Notes: a model not told the origin generated them from the letters alone. A stretch of 64,000 nucleotides of DNA from Ornithinibacillus contaminans (GCF_001038425.2 NZ_LDPV02000009.1:62001-126000); one strand, 5' to 3'. Shown: positions 13,737 to 23,767, counted from the stretch's first letter. Program-made: numbers and translations.

Positions 13737-14219
13737 ATGAAAAAACGGCCAGATAAAACTATAGAATTATCCGCTTGGATTATTACCATAATGTTATTGT
13801 TCAAATTCGTTCCTAGAAACAGAATCAGAGAAGCGCATGTGTCGTTTTTATTTAAACAATTGATTACTTGGCTGTTTGGTTTACTTGTTGTAGAGAAAAA
13901 TCTCATTTCCTATCCAAACCGCCTCTTTTTCAGAAAAGCGAATAGGTCTAGCTTTACTTTCGAATATTTTGTTTATCCCGCCTTATGTACATTATTTAAT
14001 TTATATTATCCGGAAAAGCCCCATATCGTGAAGAAACTGATATATTATTTATTCCACACCTCAATCATTACTGTCTTTGAGACATTTGCAGTTAAATACA
14101 CAAACCTTATACAATACAAAAAATGGACATGGTACTGGAGCTTTATAACTGTATGGTTAACTTATTATCTCTCACGTATTTACCACAGTTGGTTCTTCAA
14201 AAACTTACGCACTAAGTAA
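13737..14219 (+). CDS. CBO0543-family membrane protein
   Basis: A 160-residue integral membrane protein with about four hydrophobic segments (residues about 10-25, 40-52, 75-90 and 130-148) and aromatic-rich loops. The pattern KFVPRNRIREAHVSFLFKQ followed by FTFEYFVYPALC is what I recall of the CBO0543 family, common in Bacillus and clostridia and of unknown function. The ATG follows GAGGTGGG. It is a single gene between two hairpins. Confidence 0.65.
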   Translation: MKKRPDKTIELSAWIITIMLLFKFVPRNRIREAHVSFLFKQLITWLFGLLVVEKNLISYPNRLFFRKANRSSFTFEYFVYPALCTLFNLYYPEKPHIVKKLIYYLFHTSIITVFETFAVKYTNLIQYKKWTWYWSFITVWLTYYLSRIYHSWFFKNLRTK

Positions 14220-14325
14220 TACTTGGACTCGTTCGAAAATCAATACTCAAGCTCCTACACCTAACTTCAAGACGTGCTCAAAATTTGAAATAAGGACTGT
14301 TCAGTATGAAAGAATTAATACTGCA

Positions 14326-14362
14326 AAAAACCGACTTTCCATTACTAGAAGTCGGTTTTATA
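14326..14362 (-). terminator. Terminator of ysmA
   Basis: Minus strand AAAACCGACTTCTA, TTACTA-type loop and GGAAAGTCGGTTTTTT. Same stem as the gerE terminator. Confidence 0.85.
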
Positions 14363-14366
14363 TGTT

Positions 14367-14819
14367 TTATTCGGCTATGGATTTCATTAATTTATCCTTG
14401 ATAGCATCACTAAGACCAATAGGTCTTCCTGTAGTGGGATTAATATACACAATTCTCCCTCTACCAGTAAGGCAAATCTCATTTTTTTGATTCACTCCCA
14501 TGTAATGTACGTCAACTGATGTTTTCCCAATTTGAGCTGCTTTTACATACATGCTTAGCTGATCGTCAAAATAGATCTGTTGTAAATAATCACATTGCAG
14601 GTCGGCAACAATTGGTATTCTCTCTGCATGATTCGACTTATCGAACAAGTTAACATGCTTCAAATATTCAATCCGTGCCTCTTCAAAATAAATAAATGGA
14701 CTTACATTGTTCACATGCCCAAACATATCGGTCTCTGAAAAACGGATACGAATTGGAATGGAAAATGTAAATTCTTTCTGCCATTTTTCAAAGTCCTCAA
14801 TATATGCTATTTTCCTCAT
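14367..14819 (-). CDS. ysmA: Acyl-CoA thioesterase YsmA
   Basis: A 150-residue hotdog-fold protein of the 4-hydroxybenzoyl-CoA thioesterase type: IRFSETDMFGHVNNVSPFIY holds the catalytic Asp and the HVNN motif, then EEARIEYL, the central helix end. Likely hydrolyses an acyl-CoA thioester; the substrate is unknown. GGAGGGTGG precedes the ATG. In B. subtilis ysmA lies between gerE and sdhB as here. Confidence 0.85.
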   Translation of the reverse strand: MRKIAYIEDFEKWQKEFTFSIPIRIRFSETDMFGHVNNVSPFIYFEEARIEYLKHVNLFDKSNHAERIPIVADLQCDYLQQIYFDDQLSMYVKAAQIGKTSVDVHYMGVNQKNEICLTGRGRIVYINPTTGRPIGLSDAIKDKLMKSIAE

Positions 14820-14845
14820 TGATTAAACCACCCTCCATATAGTAA

Positions 14846-14884
14846 AAAATGACCCTTACCAACATTTAGGTAAGAGTCATTTGA
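14846..14884 (-). terminator. Terminator of the sdhCAB operon
   Basis: Minus strand AAATGACTCTTACC, 8-base loop, GGTAAGGGTCATTT followed by T. Confidence 0.9.
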
Positions 14885-14899
14885 TGAAAGTAAGACGAA

Positions 14900-15664
14900 T
14901 TAATGTGCATTGTCACTTCCAAAGAAGTTTTTAAACGATTGAACAGTTGCAGCACGGTTCATTGCTGCAATAGAAGTTGTTAATGGAATACCTTTTGGAC
15001 ATACTTGGACACAGTTTTGTGCATTACCACATCCAACTAGCCCTCCTTCTTCCATTAATCCTTCTAATCTTTCACTTGCATTCATCTCACCTGTAGGATG
15101 TGAGTTGAATAAACGAGCTTGAGAGATTGCTGCTGGTCCAATGAAATTAGATTTGTCATTAACATTTGGACAAGCTTCTAAGCAAACACCACACGTCATA
15201 CATTTTGATAGTTCATATGCCCATTGACGTTTCTTTTCTGGCATACGTGGACCAGGTCCAATATCGTAGGAGCCATCAATTGGGATCCATGCTTTTACTT
15301 GTTTTAGCGCATCAAACATGCGTTCACGATCAATAACTAAGTCCCGAACAACTGGGAAAGTTGACATTGGCTCTAAACGAATTGGTTGCTCCAATTCATC
15401 GACTAGAGCAGCACATGATTGTCTTGGTGTTCCATTAATAACCATCGAACACGCACCACATACTTCCTCTAGACAGTTCATATCCCATTGGACTGGCGTA
15501 GTCTGTTCCCCTTTCGCATTTACGGGGTTTTTACGAATTTCCATTAACCCAGAAATAACATTCATATTTTTCCGATACGGAACATGAAATGTTTCTTCGT
15601 ATGGAGCAGATTCCGGGCTATCTTGACGTGTTATTATAAACGTAATTGTCTGTTGTTCAGCCAT
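14900..15664 (-). CDS. sdhB: Succinate dehydrogenase iron-sulfur subunit
   Basis: A 254-residue SdhB of the menaquinone-reducing complex II on the inner face of the membrane. The [2Fe-2S] domain shows CLEEVCGACSMVINGTPRQSC (about 64-84), the ferredoxin domain CMTCGVCLEACP and CGNAQNCVQVCPKG for the [4Fe-4S] and [3Fe-4S] centres. Electrons pass from FAD in SdhA through these clusters to the quinone site near haem b in SdhC. Last gene of sdhCAB, 37 bp after sdhA. Confidence 0.97.
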   Translation of the reverse strand: MAEQQTITFIITRQDSPESAPYEETFHVPYRKNMNVISGLMEIRKNPVNAKGEQTTPVQWDMNCLEEVCGACSMVINGTPRQSCAALVDELEQPIRLEPMSTFPVVRDLVIDRERMFDALKQVKAWIPIDGSYDIGPGPRMPEKKRQWAYELSKCMTCGVCLEACPNVNDKSNFIGPAAISQARLFNSHPTGEMNASERLEGLMEEGGLVGCGNAQNCVQVCPKGIPLTTSIAAMNRAATVQSFKNFFGSDNAH

Positions 15665-15701
15665 TTCTACTTACTCCCTTCGCTATTTTAGTTATCCCGT
15701 C

Positions 15702-17453
15702 TTAGTGCTTTTTCGTATAATCACGTTCACGTGGCGGAATTAGTGATACATCAACTTCTTCGTATGAAAATACTGGAGCATTCGCCTCTTTATCGTATTC
15801 GGCAATGGTTGTTTTTAACCACTCCGCATCATTACGCTTCGGAAATTCAGGCTTATAATGTGCCCCGCGACTTTCATTACGGTTATACGCACCAATCGTA
15901 ATAACACGTGCTAGTTGGAGCATGCTTTGTAGTTGACGAGTAAACATAACACCTTGATTGTTCCAACGAGATGTATCGTTAATGTTGATATTTTTCCATC
16001 GTTCTAGTAATTCTTGAATCTTTTCATCCGTTTTTAGTAGCTTCGCATTCTCACGAACAACAGTAACATTATCCGTCATCCATTCACCAAGCTCTTGATG
16101 AAGCTGATAAGCATTTTCTTCACCACTCATGTTCATCAGTGCTTCGAATTTTTCTTCTTCTTCTTTCACACGATTTTCAAAAAGTGTTGAATCTAAATCT
16201 TCAACATGCTTATCCAAGCCTTCTGTGTATTCAATCGCTTTAGGCCCAGCGACCATTCCACCATAAATGGCAGATAATAGTGAGTTGGCACCTAGTCGAT
16301 TTCCGCCATGCTGAGAATAATCACATTCTCCAGCAGCAAAAATACCAGGAATACTTGTCATTTGATTATAATCAACCCAAAGTCCACCCATTGAGTAGTG
16401 AACAGCTGGGAATATTTTCATCGGTACTTTACGTGGATCTTCCCCAACGAATTTTTCATAGATTTCAATAATACCGCCTAGTTTGACATCCAATTCCTTT
16501 GGATCCTTATGAGATAGATCAAGGTAGACCATGTTCTCACCGTTAATACCAAGTTTTTGATTCACACACACATCAAATATTTCACGTGTCGCGATGTCAC
16601 GAGGAACAAGGTTTCCATAAGCAGGATATTTTTCTTCTAAGAAATACCAAGGCTCACCATCTTTATACGTCCAAACACGACCACCTTCACCACGTGCCGA
16701 TTCACTCATTAAACGAAGCTTATCGTCTCCTGGTATGGCTGTCGGATGAATTTGAATGAATTCACCATTCGCATATTTAGCACCTTGTTGATATAAAATA
16801 CTTGCAGCAGATCCTGTATTAATCATCGAGTTAGTCGACTTTCCGAAAATAATACCAGGACCACCTGTTGCCATAATCGTTGCATCCGAAGGGAATGACT
16901 TGATTTCATGAGACTTCATATTTTGTGCAACAATTCCACGGCCAACGCCTGCTTCATCAAGAACTGCACCTAAGAATTCCCATCCTTCATACTTTGTTAC
17001 TAACCCTTCTACCTCATAACGACGCACTTGTTCATCTAGTGCATATAGTAATTGTTGACCTGTTGTTGCCCCAGCAAATGCTGTACGGTGATGCTGTGTT
17101 CCACCAAAACGACGGAAATCTAGTAATCCCTCTGGCGTCCGGTTAAACATTACTCCCATACGGTCAAGCATATTAATAATACCAGGTGCTGCATCACACA
17201 TCGCCTTAACTGGTGGTTGGTTCGCTAGGAAATCCCCACCATATACAGTATCATCAAAGTGAATCCACGGAGAATCCCCTTCTCCCTTTGTATTCACGGC
17301 ACCATTAATTCCACCTTGGGCACATACAGAGTGAGAACGTTTTACAGGAACAATTGAAAATAAGTCAACGCTTACACCAGCTTCAGCAGCTTTTATCGTT
17401 GCCATCAATCCAGCTAATCCTCCGCCAACTACAGCGATTTTACGGTTACTCAT
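15702..17453 (-). CDS. sdhA: Succinate dehydrogenase flavoprotein subunit
   Basis: A 583-residue flavoprotein. The FAD-binding Rossmann motif VVGGGLAGLMATIKAAEAG is at the N-terminus and RSHSVCAQGGINGA contains the histidine that binds FAD covalently. Active-site segments GEFIQIHPTAIPG, SARGEGGRVW and HYSMGGLWVD are all present. It oxidises succinate to fumarate in the citric acid cycle. Length is usual for the Bacillus enzyme. Ribosome binding site AAAGGGAG. Middle gene of sdhCAB, 24 bp after sdhC. Confidence 0.97.
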   Translation of the reverse strand: MSNRKIAVVGGGLAGLMATIKAAEAGVSVDLFSIVPVKRSHSVCAQGGINGAVNTKGEGDSPWIHFDDTVYGGDFLANQPPVKAMCDAAPGIINMLDRMGVMFNRTPEGLLDFRRFGGTQHHRTAFAGATTGQQLLYALDEQVRRYEVEGLVTKYEGWEFLGAVLDEAGVGRGIVAQNMKSHEIKSFPSDATIMATGGPGIIFGKSTNSMINTGSAASILYQQGAKYANGEFIQIHPTAIPGDDKLRLMSESARGEGGRVWTYKDGEPWYFLEEKYPAYGNLVPRDIATREIFDVCVNQKLGINGENMVYLDLSHKDPKELDVKLGGIIEIYEKFVGEDPRKVPMKIFPAVHYSMGGLWVDYNQMTSIPGIFAAGECDYSQHGGNRLGANSLLSAIYGGMVAGPKAIEYTEGLDKHVEDLDSTLFENRVKEEEEKFEALMNMSGEENAYQLHQELGEWMTDNVTVVRENAKLLKTDEKIQELLERWKNININDTSRWNNQGVMFTRQLQSMLQLARVITIGAYNRNESRGAHYKPEFPKRNDAEWLKTTIAEYDKEANAPVFSYEEVDVSLIPPRERDYTKKH

Positions 17454-17477
17454 AATGAAAACTCACTCCCTTTTCTC

Positions 17478-18098
17478 TTACACACCATAAGCAAATTTAA
17501 TTAACGTTCTTACACCAATATAACTTACAAATAAAAAGACAATTAACGTAGCATATGTAACAATTTTTTGTGATCGTGGTGATTGTGCGAATCCCCAAGA
17601 AACGAAGAATCCCCATAATCCATTTGCAAAATGAAAGACCGCAGAAACAACCCCAATTAGATAAAACCAAAACATTACTGGATTCGTTAAAATACCTTCC
17701 ATTAGGCTGTAATCTACATCCACATTTCCCAGTGCAACTTGTACACGAGTTTCAAACACATGCCATGCAATAAATACTAACGTAATAATTCCAGTTATCC
17801 GTTGTAAATAAAACATCCAGTTACGGAAGAAGCCAAATCTTTTCACATTGTTTTTCGCAACAAATACAATGTAGACTCCTAAAATTGCATGGAATAAGAT
17901 TGGTAGATAAATAATAAACGTTTCAAGTAGCAGTACAAATGGAAGATTATGCAAAAAGCCAGCAGCTTTATTAAAGCTCTCTTCTCCATAAACTGCAAAG
18001 TGGTTAACTACTAAGTGTTGGACCAAGAAAATCCCAATAGGAACTACACCTAATAACGAGTGTAATCTCCTGTAAAAAAACTCCCGATGTTCCGCCAT
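17478..18098 (-). CDS. sdhC: Succinate dehydrogenase cytochrome b558 subunit
   Basis: A 206-residue membrane protein with five transmembrane segments (about residues 14-32, 57-80, 95-118, 140-160 and 180-200), as in the di-haem SdhC of B. subtilis; histidines in HSLLG, QHLVVNHF, FHAILG, WHVFETR and FHFANGLWGF supply haem ligands. It anchors SdhAB and passes electrons to menaquinone. First gene of the operon, with a strong AAGGGGGG ribosome binding site. The 275 bp upstream to yslB should hold both divergent promoters. Confidence 0.95.
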   Translation of the reverse strand: MAEHREFFYRRLHSLLGVVPIGIFLVQHLVVNHFAVYGEESFNKAAGFLHNLPFVLLLETFIIYLPILFHAILGVYIVFVAKNNVKRFGFFRNWMFYLQRITGIITLVFIAWHVFETRVQVALGNVDVDYSLMEGILTNPVMFWFYLIGVVSAVFHFANGLWGFFVSWGFAQSPRSQKIVTYATLIVFLFVSYIGVRTLIKFAYGV

Positions 18099-18373
18099 GT
18101 GATACCCCCCTTAGTTCTTCTGATGATTTCCAATAATTAATCTGACATTTTACTCAAAATAGAGTAATGTAATTTTTGTGTAAAATGTAGAATTTGCAAC
18201 AATTTTATTGTACTTCTATCTCCTATTAGCGTCAAGGAAAGGTAACGTGTTTTTAGCAAGAAATAAAATCGCTTACATCTAACATCACTCTTGCACAAAA
18301 TTTAAAATGCATGGATAATAATTATATACTTATAATGTAACTATGTACTTTACATATAGGAAGGAAACTAGCA

Positions 18374-18811
18374 ATGCAAAAAAAACAACAAACACTTCCA
18401 ATCGCCATGCTTGATAATATTCAATCAAACGGTGCAGGCTATGACCTCCTTCGGTATATTTGCCTACCTGATATACTTGGATCTGAATCAGAAGCACTCT
18501 TATATTTTATGGGGAGAAACCTTGCCAGAAAATTTGACTTACAGTCTATCGGAGACATCGTTTACTTTTTTGAAAAAGTTGGTTGGGGTCGCTTAGAGCT
18601 GTTCAAAGAAAAAAACAACGAACTAGAATTCCATCTCCTTGCAGATGCAGTGGTGCAGCGACTATCCATGCCGATTAAAACCGAATTTCGTTTAGAAGCA
18701 GGATTTTTAGCAGAAGCTATTACTATGCTTAAAAACGTTGAATGTGAGTGCCTAGAAGAAGTGCGTCCAAAAATTCATCAAATTGAGTTCAACGTGGTCT
18801 TCGTTGAATAG
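18374..18811 (+). CDS. yslB: YslB, DUF2507 protein
   Basis: A 145-residue protein of the DUF2507 family, of unknown function; it lies beside sdhC and uvrC in B. subtilis too. It has the family-like segments GAGYDLLRYICLPDILGSES and FFEKVGWGRLEL, and a possible ligand-binding fold related to the TRAPP/haem-binding superfamily, which is a recollection of family structure and not visible here. GGAAGG lies upstream of the ATG. TATAAT at 18331-18336 is a plausible -10, with a poor -35. Confidence 0.85.
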   Translation: MQKKQQTLPIAMLDNIQSNGAGYDLLRYICLPDILGSESEALLYFMGRNLARKFDLQSIGDIVYFFEKVGWGRLELFKEKNNELEFHLLADAVVQRLSMPIKTEFRLEAGFLAEAITMLKNVECECLEEVRPKIHQIEFNVVFVE

Positions 18812-18812
18812 C

Positions 18813-18843
18813 AAAAAGGTACGGATATTCTCCGTACCTTTAA
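18813..18843. terminator. Shared terminator of yslB and uvrC
   Basis: AAAGGTACGGA, short loop, TCCGTACCTTT; works on both strands between the convergent genes and overlaps the end of uvrC. Confidence 0.85.
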
Positions 18844-20630
18844 TTGTGGCTATTATTTAAATGCGATAGTATTTCTTCTGCAATATTTTGTGGTATGCCA
18901 AGCTTCGTTATCTCGCCCATCTTCGCGTTTCTAATTTCCTGAACTGATTTAAAATGGGTTAATAATAATTTCCTTCTCTTTTCACCAACACCGGGGATTT
19001 TATCAAGCTCTGATTGAAACAAATTTTTCCCTCGTAACTGACGGTGAAATGTGATAGCAAATCGGTGCACTTCATCCTGAATACGTTGGATTAAATAAAA
19101 TTCCTGGGACTTACGGTCTAATGGGACAACCCTCGGCGGGAATCCGTATAACAATTCGCTTGTCCGGTGCTTATCATCTTTGGCAAGTCCACATAACGGA
19201 ATATCTAAACCTAACTCATTTTCTAATACATCTAATGCTGCACTCATCTGCCCCTTCCCACCATCTACTACAATTAAATCTGGTAATGGCAAGGACTCTT
19301 TAAGAACGCGTGTATATCTTCTTCGTATCACTTCTCGCATGGTTTCATAATCATCTGGGCCTTTAACATCTTTTATTTTATATTTACGGTAATCCTTTTT
19401 ACTCGGTTTCCCATCTACAAAGACAATCATTGCCGATACTGGATCTGTTCCTTGGATATTGGAGTTATCGAACGCCTCAATTCGATGAGGGGTTTCAATA
19501 TGTAATGCCTCTCCAAGCTTCTCCACCGCTACAAAAGTTCGTTCCTCATCCCGCTCAATTAGCGAAAACTTTTCTACTAATGATGCTTTTGCATTTTCCA
19601 TTGCAAGCTTTACGAGTTCTTTTTTTCTTCCTCGATATGGTGTGGATACATCCACATCTAATAGCTCTTTTAGCAGTTCTGTTTCGGTACCAATCGGGAC
19701 AAAAATTTGCTTTGGTTTTGGATGTTGCTGATGCAGATAAAACCTACCGATAAAACTAATAAAGGTTTCCTCTGGTTCATCAAAAAACGGAAAAATCGAT
19801 ACATCTCGTTCCAATAGCTTCCCTTGGCGAATGAAGAATACTTGAATACACATCCACCCCTTATCAAAACTGTATCCAAAAATATCTCGGTCTACTTGAT
19901 CATTCAACGTCATTTTTTGTTGTTCCATCACAACTTCGATATGGCGAATTTGATCTCTAAGTTCTTTGGCCCGTTCAAAATTCAATTGTTCACTGGCCAT
20001 TTGCATTTTATCGGTTAAATTGTGTTTTATCTCTTTAAAGCCACCTTGTAAAAACGATGTAAGACTCTGCACGATATCTTTATAGAAGTCCGCATCAGGA
20101 GGGCTATCACCACAGGCTAGACATTGGTTCATATGGTAGTATAAACAAGGTCTTCCAGGTGGATTATTACATTTCCTTAGTGGATAAAGGCGATCTAATA
20201 ATTTTTTGGTTTCTCTTGCAGCAATGACATTCGGATATGGCCCAAAATACTTACCCTTATCTCGTTTTACTTTTCGTGTTATGAGTAGTCGCGGGTGACG
20301 CTCTGAGGTGATTTTTAAGTATGGATAGGATTTGTCGTCCTTTAACATCACATTAAATTTCGGATCATATTTTTTTATTAGGTTCATTTCTAATATAAGA
20401 GCTTCAATTTCTGATGAGGTAATAATATATTCAAAATCAACAATTTCTTGTACCAATCGTTGTGTCTTTCGATCATGAGCACCGGTAAAGTAAGAGCGTA
20501 CCCTATTTTTAAGTAGCTTTGATTTTCCGACATAAATAATCGTGTTATATTTATCCTTCATTAAATAACAGCCTGGCTTTGCCGGTAAAACAGCTAATTT
20601 CTCTTGTATGGTTTGATTCATATTTGTCAT
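18840..20630 (-). CDS. uvrC: UvrABC system protein C
   Basis: Excinuclease subunit that makes both incisions in nucleotide excision repair. The 596-residue protein has the GIY-YIG nuclease ([19 protein letters not shown], residues about 19-37), the UVR domain ([18 protein letters not shown], about 206-223) for UvrB binding, the UvrC endonuclease domain with [20 protein letters not shown] and [11 protein letters not shown], and C-terminal helix-hairpin-helix repeats ([17 protein letters not shown]). A second ATG three codons in is an equally good start and matches the B. subtilis N-terminus. Confidence 0.97.
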   Translation of the reverse strand: MTNMNQTIQEKLAVLPAKPGCYLMKDKYNTIIYVGKSKLLKNRVRSYFTGAHDRKTQRLVQEIVDFEYIITSSEIEALILEMNLIKKYDPKFNVMLKDDKSYPYLKITSERHPRLLITRKVKRDKGKYFGPYPNVIAARETKKLLDRLYPLRKCNNPPGRPCLYYHMNQCLACGDSPPDADFYKDIVQSLTSFLQGGFKEIKHNLTDKMQMASEQLNFERAKELRDQIRHIEVVMEQQKMTLNDQVDRDIFGYSFDKGWMCIQVFFIRQGKLLERDVSIFPFFDEPEETFISFIGRFYLHQQHPKPKQIFVPIGTETELLKELLDVDVSTPYRGRKKELVKLAMENAKASLVEKFSLIERDEERTFVAVEKLGEALHIETPHRIEAFDNSNIQGTDPVSAMIVFVDGKPSKKDYRKYKIKDVKGPDDYETMREVIRRRYTRVLKESLPLPDLIVVDGGKGQMSAALDVLENELGLDIPLCGLAKDDKHRTSELLYGFPPRVVPLDRKSQEFYLIQRIQDEVHRFAITFHRQLRGKNLFQSELDKIPGVGEKRRKLLLTHFKSVQEIRNAKMGEITKLGIPQNIAEEILSHLNNSHN

Positions 20631-20658
20631 TCCTTACCTTCTCATAGTACAATGCGAA

Positions 20659-20693
20659 ACAATCCCTTGTTACTAGTTGCAACAAGGGATTGT
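20659..20693 (-). terminator. Hairpin after trxA
   Basis: A perfect 13-bp stem, ACAATCCCTTGTT and AACAAGGGATTGT, with a 9-base loop. There is no long T run, so it may attenuate or stabilise the trxA transcript before uvrC and not stop it fully. Confidence 0.65.
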
Positions 20694-20713
20694 GTAGTGT
20701 CTTTATCGTATCA

Positions 20714-21028
20714 TTAAGCGTGCTTGTTAATTAACTCAACAAGGGCTTCTTTTGGTTGAAAACCAATTACTTGATCAACAACATTACCATCTTTGAATAA
20801 CAATAATGTCGGGATACTCATTACACCAAATTTACTTGCTGTTTCTTGGTTTTCATCAACATCTAACTTAACGATTTGTACTTTTTCAGACATTTCGCCA
20901 TCGATTTCCTCAAGAACAGGAGCAATCATTTTACAAGGACCACACCATGGTGCCCAAAAATCCGCTAAAACCAATCCTTCAGCAGTTTCCGTTGCGAAGC
21001 TTTGATCTGTCACATTCACAATTGCCAT
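20714..21028 (-). CDS. trxA: Thioredoxin
   Basis: A 104-residue thioredoxin with the active-site motif WCGPCK (about residues 28-33), the conserved Asp in VLADFWAP, and the cis-Pro loop MSIPTLLLF. It reduces disulfides in cytoplasmic proteins including ribonucleotide reductase. AGGAGGA ribosome binding site. In Bacillus it is essential and stress-induced; no Spx-type element could be judged from the sequence. Confidence 0.97.
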   Translation of the reverse strand: MAIVNVTDQSFATETAEGLVLADFWAPWCGPCKMIAPVLEEIDGEMSEKVQIVKLDVDENQETASKFGVMSIPTLLLFKDGNVVDQVIGFQPKEALVELINKHA

Positions 21029-21137
21029 ATACTTTCCTCCTCATCAAACTTCAATTCAACATGAGTATACCATTAATAGAATTTCCTTACTAACAGTTTG
21101 CTTATTCCACTATTTCTTATCCTTTAAATCTGGACGA

Positions 21138-21171
21138 AAAAATCCGACCAGCTACTGGCCAGATTTTTTTT
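21138..21171 (-). terminator. Terminator of the fad-etf operon
   Basis: Minus strand AATCTGGCCAG, loop TAG, CTGGTCGGATT, then T6. Confidence 0.9.
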
Positions 21172-21175
21172 ACAA

Positions 21176-22153
21176 TTACTCAGCTTTTAGCTTTTTAATT
21201 TCCTCAGTTAACTTCGGAATAATTTCAAATAAATCTCCTACAATACCGTAGTCTGCAACATTAAAAATATTAGCCTCTGGATCTTTATTAATTGCAACAA
21301 TTACTTTAGAGTTGGACATTCCTGCTAAATGTTGAATGGCGCCAGAAATCCCAACAGCAATATAAAGATCCGGTGTTACTACTTTCCCGGTTTGACCGAT
21401 TTGCAAGGAGTAATCACAATAATTAGCGTCACACGCTCCACGGGATGCACCTACCGCACCACCTAAGACTTCTGCTAATTCATACAGCGGTTGAAAACCT
21501 TCTGCGCTTTTAACCCCGCGTCCACCTGCCACAACTACTTTTGCTTCAGATAGATCGACACCGTCTGCTGCTTTACGAATAACGTCCTTAATTACTGTAC
21601 GTAAATCAGCAATTTCAACAGCCTGTTCTTCCACTGTACCAGAACGAGATTCGTCACGCTCTAAAGCCGTAATATTATTCGGACGAATTGTTGCAAACAA
21701 TAAACCATCCTTAATTACTTTCTTTTCAAATGCTTTTCCAGAATAAATTGGTCTTGTAAAGACTACTTGATCACCATCTAAATCAATAGCAACCGCATCT
21801 GAAATTAATCCCACCTCTAACTTACTTGCAAGCTTAGGTGTTAAATCCTTTCCAACTGCGGTATGCCCCATAATAATAGCATCTGGATTTTCTGCTTCAA
21901 TGACAGCTGATATCGCCTGACCGAATCCTTCTGATGTGTAATAAGCTAACTTTTCATGTTTAACTGTTATAACCCGATTAGCACCGTAATAAATTAATTC
22001 TTGAGCTTGATTTTCCAAATCCTCATTGCCACAAACGACACCGACAATTTCTCCATTCGGATTTATCTTCTTAGCAGCAGCGATTGCTTCAAACGAAACA
22101 TTTCGAAGTATACCATCTCTCGATTCACCAATAACTAGTAATTTTTCACTCAT
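21176..22153 (-). CDS. etfA: Electron transfer flavoprotein alpha subunit
   Basis: A 325-residue EtfA. The C-terminal FAD domain has VVVAGGRGVKSAEGF (about 206-220), GASRGACDANYCDYSLQIGQTGK and PDLYIAVGISGAIQHLAGM, the family signature. With EtfB it accepts electrons from acyl-CoA dehydrogenases in beta-oxidation and passes them to the quinone pool. Last gene of fadR-fadB-etfB-etfA, 27 bp after etfB. Confidence 0.97.
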   Translation of the reverse strand: MSEKLLVIGESRDGILRNVSFEAIAAAKKINPNGEIVGVVCGNEDLENQAQELIYYGANRVITVKHEKLAYYTSEGFGQAISAVIEAENPDAIIMGHTAVGKDLTPKLASKLEVGLISDAVAIDLDGDQVVFTRPIYSGKAFEKKVIKDGLLFATIRPNNITALERDESRSGTVEEQAVEIADLRTVIKDVIRKAADGVDLSEAKVVVAGGRGVKSAEGFQPLYELAEVLGGAVGASRGACDANYCDYSLQIGQTGKVVTPDLYIAVGISGAIQHLAGMSNSKVIVAINKDPEANIFNVADYGIVGDLFEIIPKLTEEIKKLKAE

Positions 22154-22179
22154 TATGATTTCTCCTTTCTGTCATCCAT

Positions 22180-22953
22180 TTAAAGTACTTTAGCTTCATT
22201 TCTCAGCAACGAGACAAGCTCTTTTACTTGATCATCCACTTCACCTTCAAGTACTCTTCCTGCTGCTTTTTCCGGTGGCAAGAAGATATCGATGGTTTTC
22301 GTTTTCGGTTCAAGCTCATCTTCATCCAAATCAAGATCGTCAATTTCTAATTCCTCAAGTGGCTTCTTTTTCGCTTTCATAATTCCTGGTAAAGATGGAT
22401 AGCGGGGATCGTTTAATCCTTGCTGACATGTAACAAGTAATGGTAATGTAGTCTCTACTTTTTCTACATCACCTTCCACGTCCTTGTCGATTTTCACTAT
22501 TTCGCCATTAATTTCTAAACTTGTAATCGTTGTTACATAAGAAATCCCTAACCGCTCTGCGAGTCTCGGTCCTACTTGCCCACTAGCTTCATCAATCGCA
22601 ACATTACCAGCAAGTATTAAATCGACTTCTTTATCAACAAAAAATGCCTCTAGAATTTTGACTGTTGTATATTGGTCGCCCTCTTCTAAATCATCCTCTG
22701 TATTAATTAGAACGGCTTTGTCTGCACCCATTGCTAAAGCAGTACGAAGTTGTTTTTCGGAATCTTCATCACCAATCGTTACGACCGTTACTTCTCCACC
22801 ATGCTCATCGCGTTGTTTAATCGCTTCTTCTACCGCATACTCGTCATAAGGATTGATGATAAATTCTGCACCTTCATCTTCAATACGACCATCTGAGACT
22901 ACAATTTTTTCTTCAGTATCAAATGTCTTCTTTAATAACACGTAAATATTCAT
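22180..22953 (-). CDS. etfB: Electron transfer flavoprotein beta subunit
   Basis: A 257-residue EtfB. It shows the AMP-binding region NPYDEYAVEEAIKQRD, VVTIGDEDSEKQLRTALAMGADKA and the recognition loop region LAGNVAIDEASGQVGPRLAE, then GIMKAKKKPLEEL, the usual C-terminal segment. Partner of EtfA. AGAGGAGG ribosome binding site, 41 bp after fadB. Confidence 0.97.
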   Translation of the reverse strand: MNIYVLLKKTFDTEEKIVVSDGRIEDEGAEFIINPYDEYAVEEAIKQRDEHGGEVTVVTIGDEDSEKQLRTALAMGADKAVLINTEDDLEEGDQYTTVKILEAFFVDKEVDLILAGNVAIDEASGQVGPRLAERLGISYVTTITSLEINGEIVKIDKDVEGDVEKVETTLPLLVTCQQGLNDPRYPSLPGIMKAKKKPLEELEIDDLDLDEDELEPKTKTIDIFLPPEKAAGRVLEGEVDDQVKELVSLLRNEAKVL

Positions 22954-22993
22954 ATCTATTCCTCCTCTAGTAATCGTTTCTGTTTATTACTTA

Positions 22994-23767
22994 TCATTGA
23001 TCTCGGAAATTGGGCTTTCGTTTTTCAAGGAAGGCTTGAATTCCTTCTTTTGCATCCTCAGACCCAAATATCTCCCCAAACGCTTCTGCTTCTTTCTGAA
23101 CACCTGTAGCAAACTGAGCTGTTTTCGCATAAGGAAGCAATTGCATAACACGATTAATTGCAGGTCTGCTTTTGGCTGCAATTTTTGTTGCTAACGTTAA
23201 GGCAACTTCATCAAGCTCCTCTTCTGACGTCAACTGATTCACTAACCCAAAATGATATGCATCTGTTGCCGATATTGGCTCGCCGGTAAGAATCATTTCA
23301 TATGCTTTTGCAGTGCCTACATGTTGTGGTAATCGTTGGGTACCAGCAAATCCTGGGATTATTCCCAAGGTTAATTCTGGAAGACCAAGTTTTGCATTTT
23401 CTGTAGCAATCCGAATATGACATGCTAACGCTAACTCCATTCCACCACCTAATGCAGCACCATGAATTGCAGCAATCACAGGAATCGAAAATTGCTCAAT
23501 TCGTTCAAACAGCTTTTGCCCATATTCTGCTAATGCTTGATAATCAGAGGCTTCTTGCAACGAAGTAAATTCCTTAATATCCGCACCCGCGGAAAAAAAT
23601 CTTCCATCACCTTTTAAGATAATTACCTTTGCTAACGATTCTTGTTCAATCTCATCTAGCTTTTCAGAAAGCGCATTCAATAGATTGCTAGATAATGCAT
23701 TGGCAGGTGGGCTCTTAATCGTAAGCGTCCCCACTTGCCCATTTAATTCATATCCAATTGCACTCAT
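22994..23767 (-). CDS. fadB: Enoyl-CoA hydratase/isomerase family protein
   Basis: A 257-residue crotonase-fold protein. The oxyanion hole and signature are in IHGAALGGGMELALACHIRI (about 99-118), and the catalytic Glu in LPELTLGIIPGFAGTQRLP. It hydrates enoyl-CoA in fatty-acid beta-oxidation. The start at 23767 (MSAIGYELNGQVG) was taken because AAGGGGTGA lies before it; the frame extends 17 codons upstream without a ribosome binding site. It follows fadR by 69 bp and precedes etfB, the order in B. subtilis. Confidence 0.92.
   Translation of the reverse strand: MSAIGYELNGQVGTLTIKSPPANALSSNLLNALSEKLDEIEQESLAKVIILKGDGRFFSAGADIKEFTSLQEASDYQALAEYGQKLFERIEQFSIPVIAAIHGAALGGGMELALACHIRIATENAKLGLPELTLGIIPGFAGTQRLPQHVGTAKAYEMILTGEPISATDAYHFGLVNQLTSEEELDEVALTLATKIAAKSRPAINRVMQLLPYAKTAQFATGVQKEAEAFGEIFGSEDAKEGIQAFLEKRKPNFRDQ

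Noticed and set aside
18260-18280. cre-like site (TGTAAGCGATTTTA) upstream of sdhC
   Set aside because: Only one half matches the CcpA consensus well.
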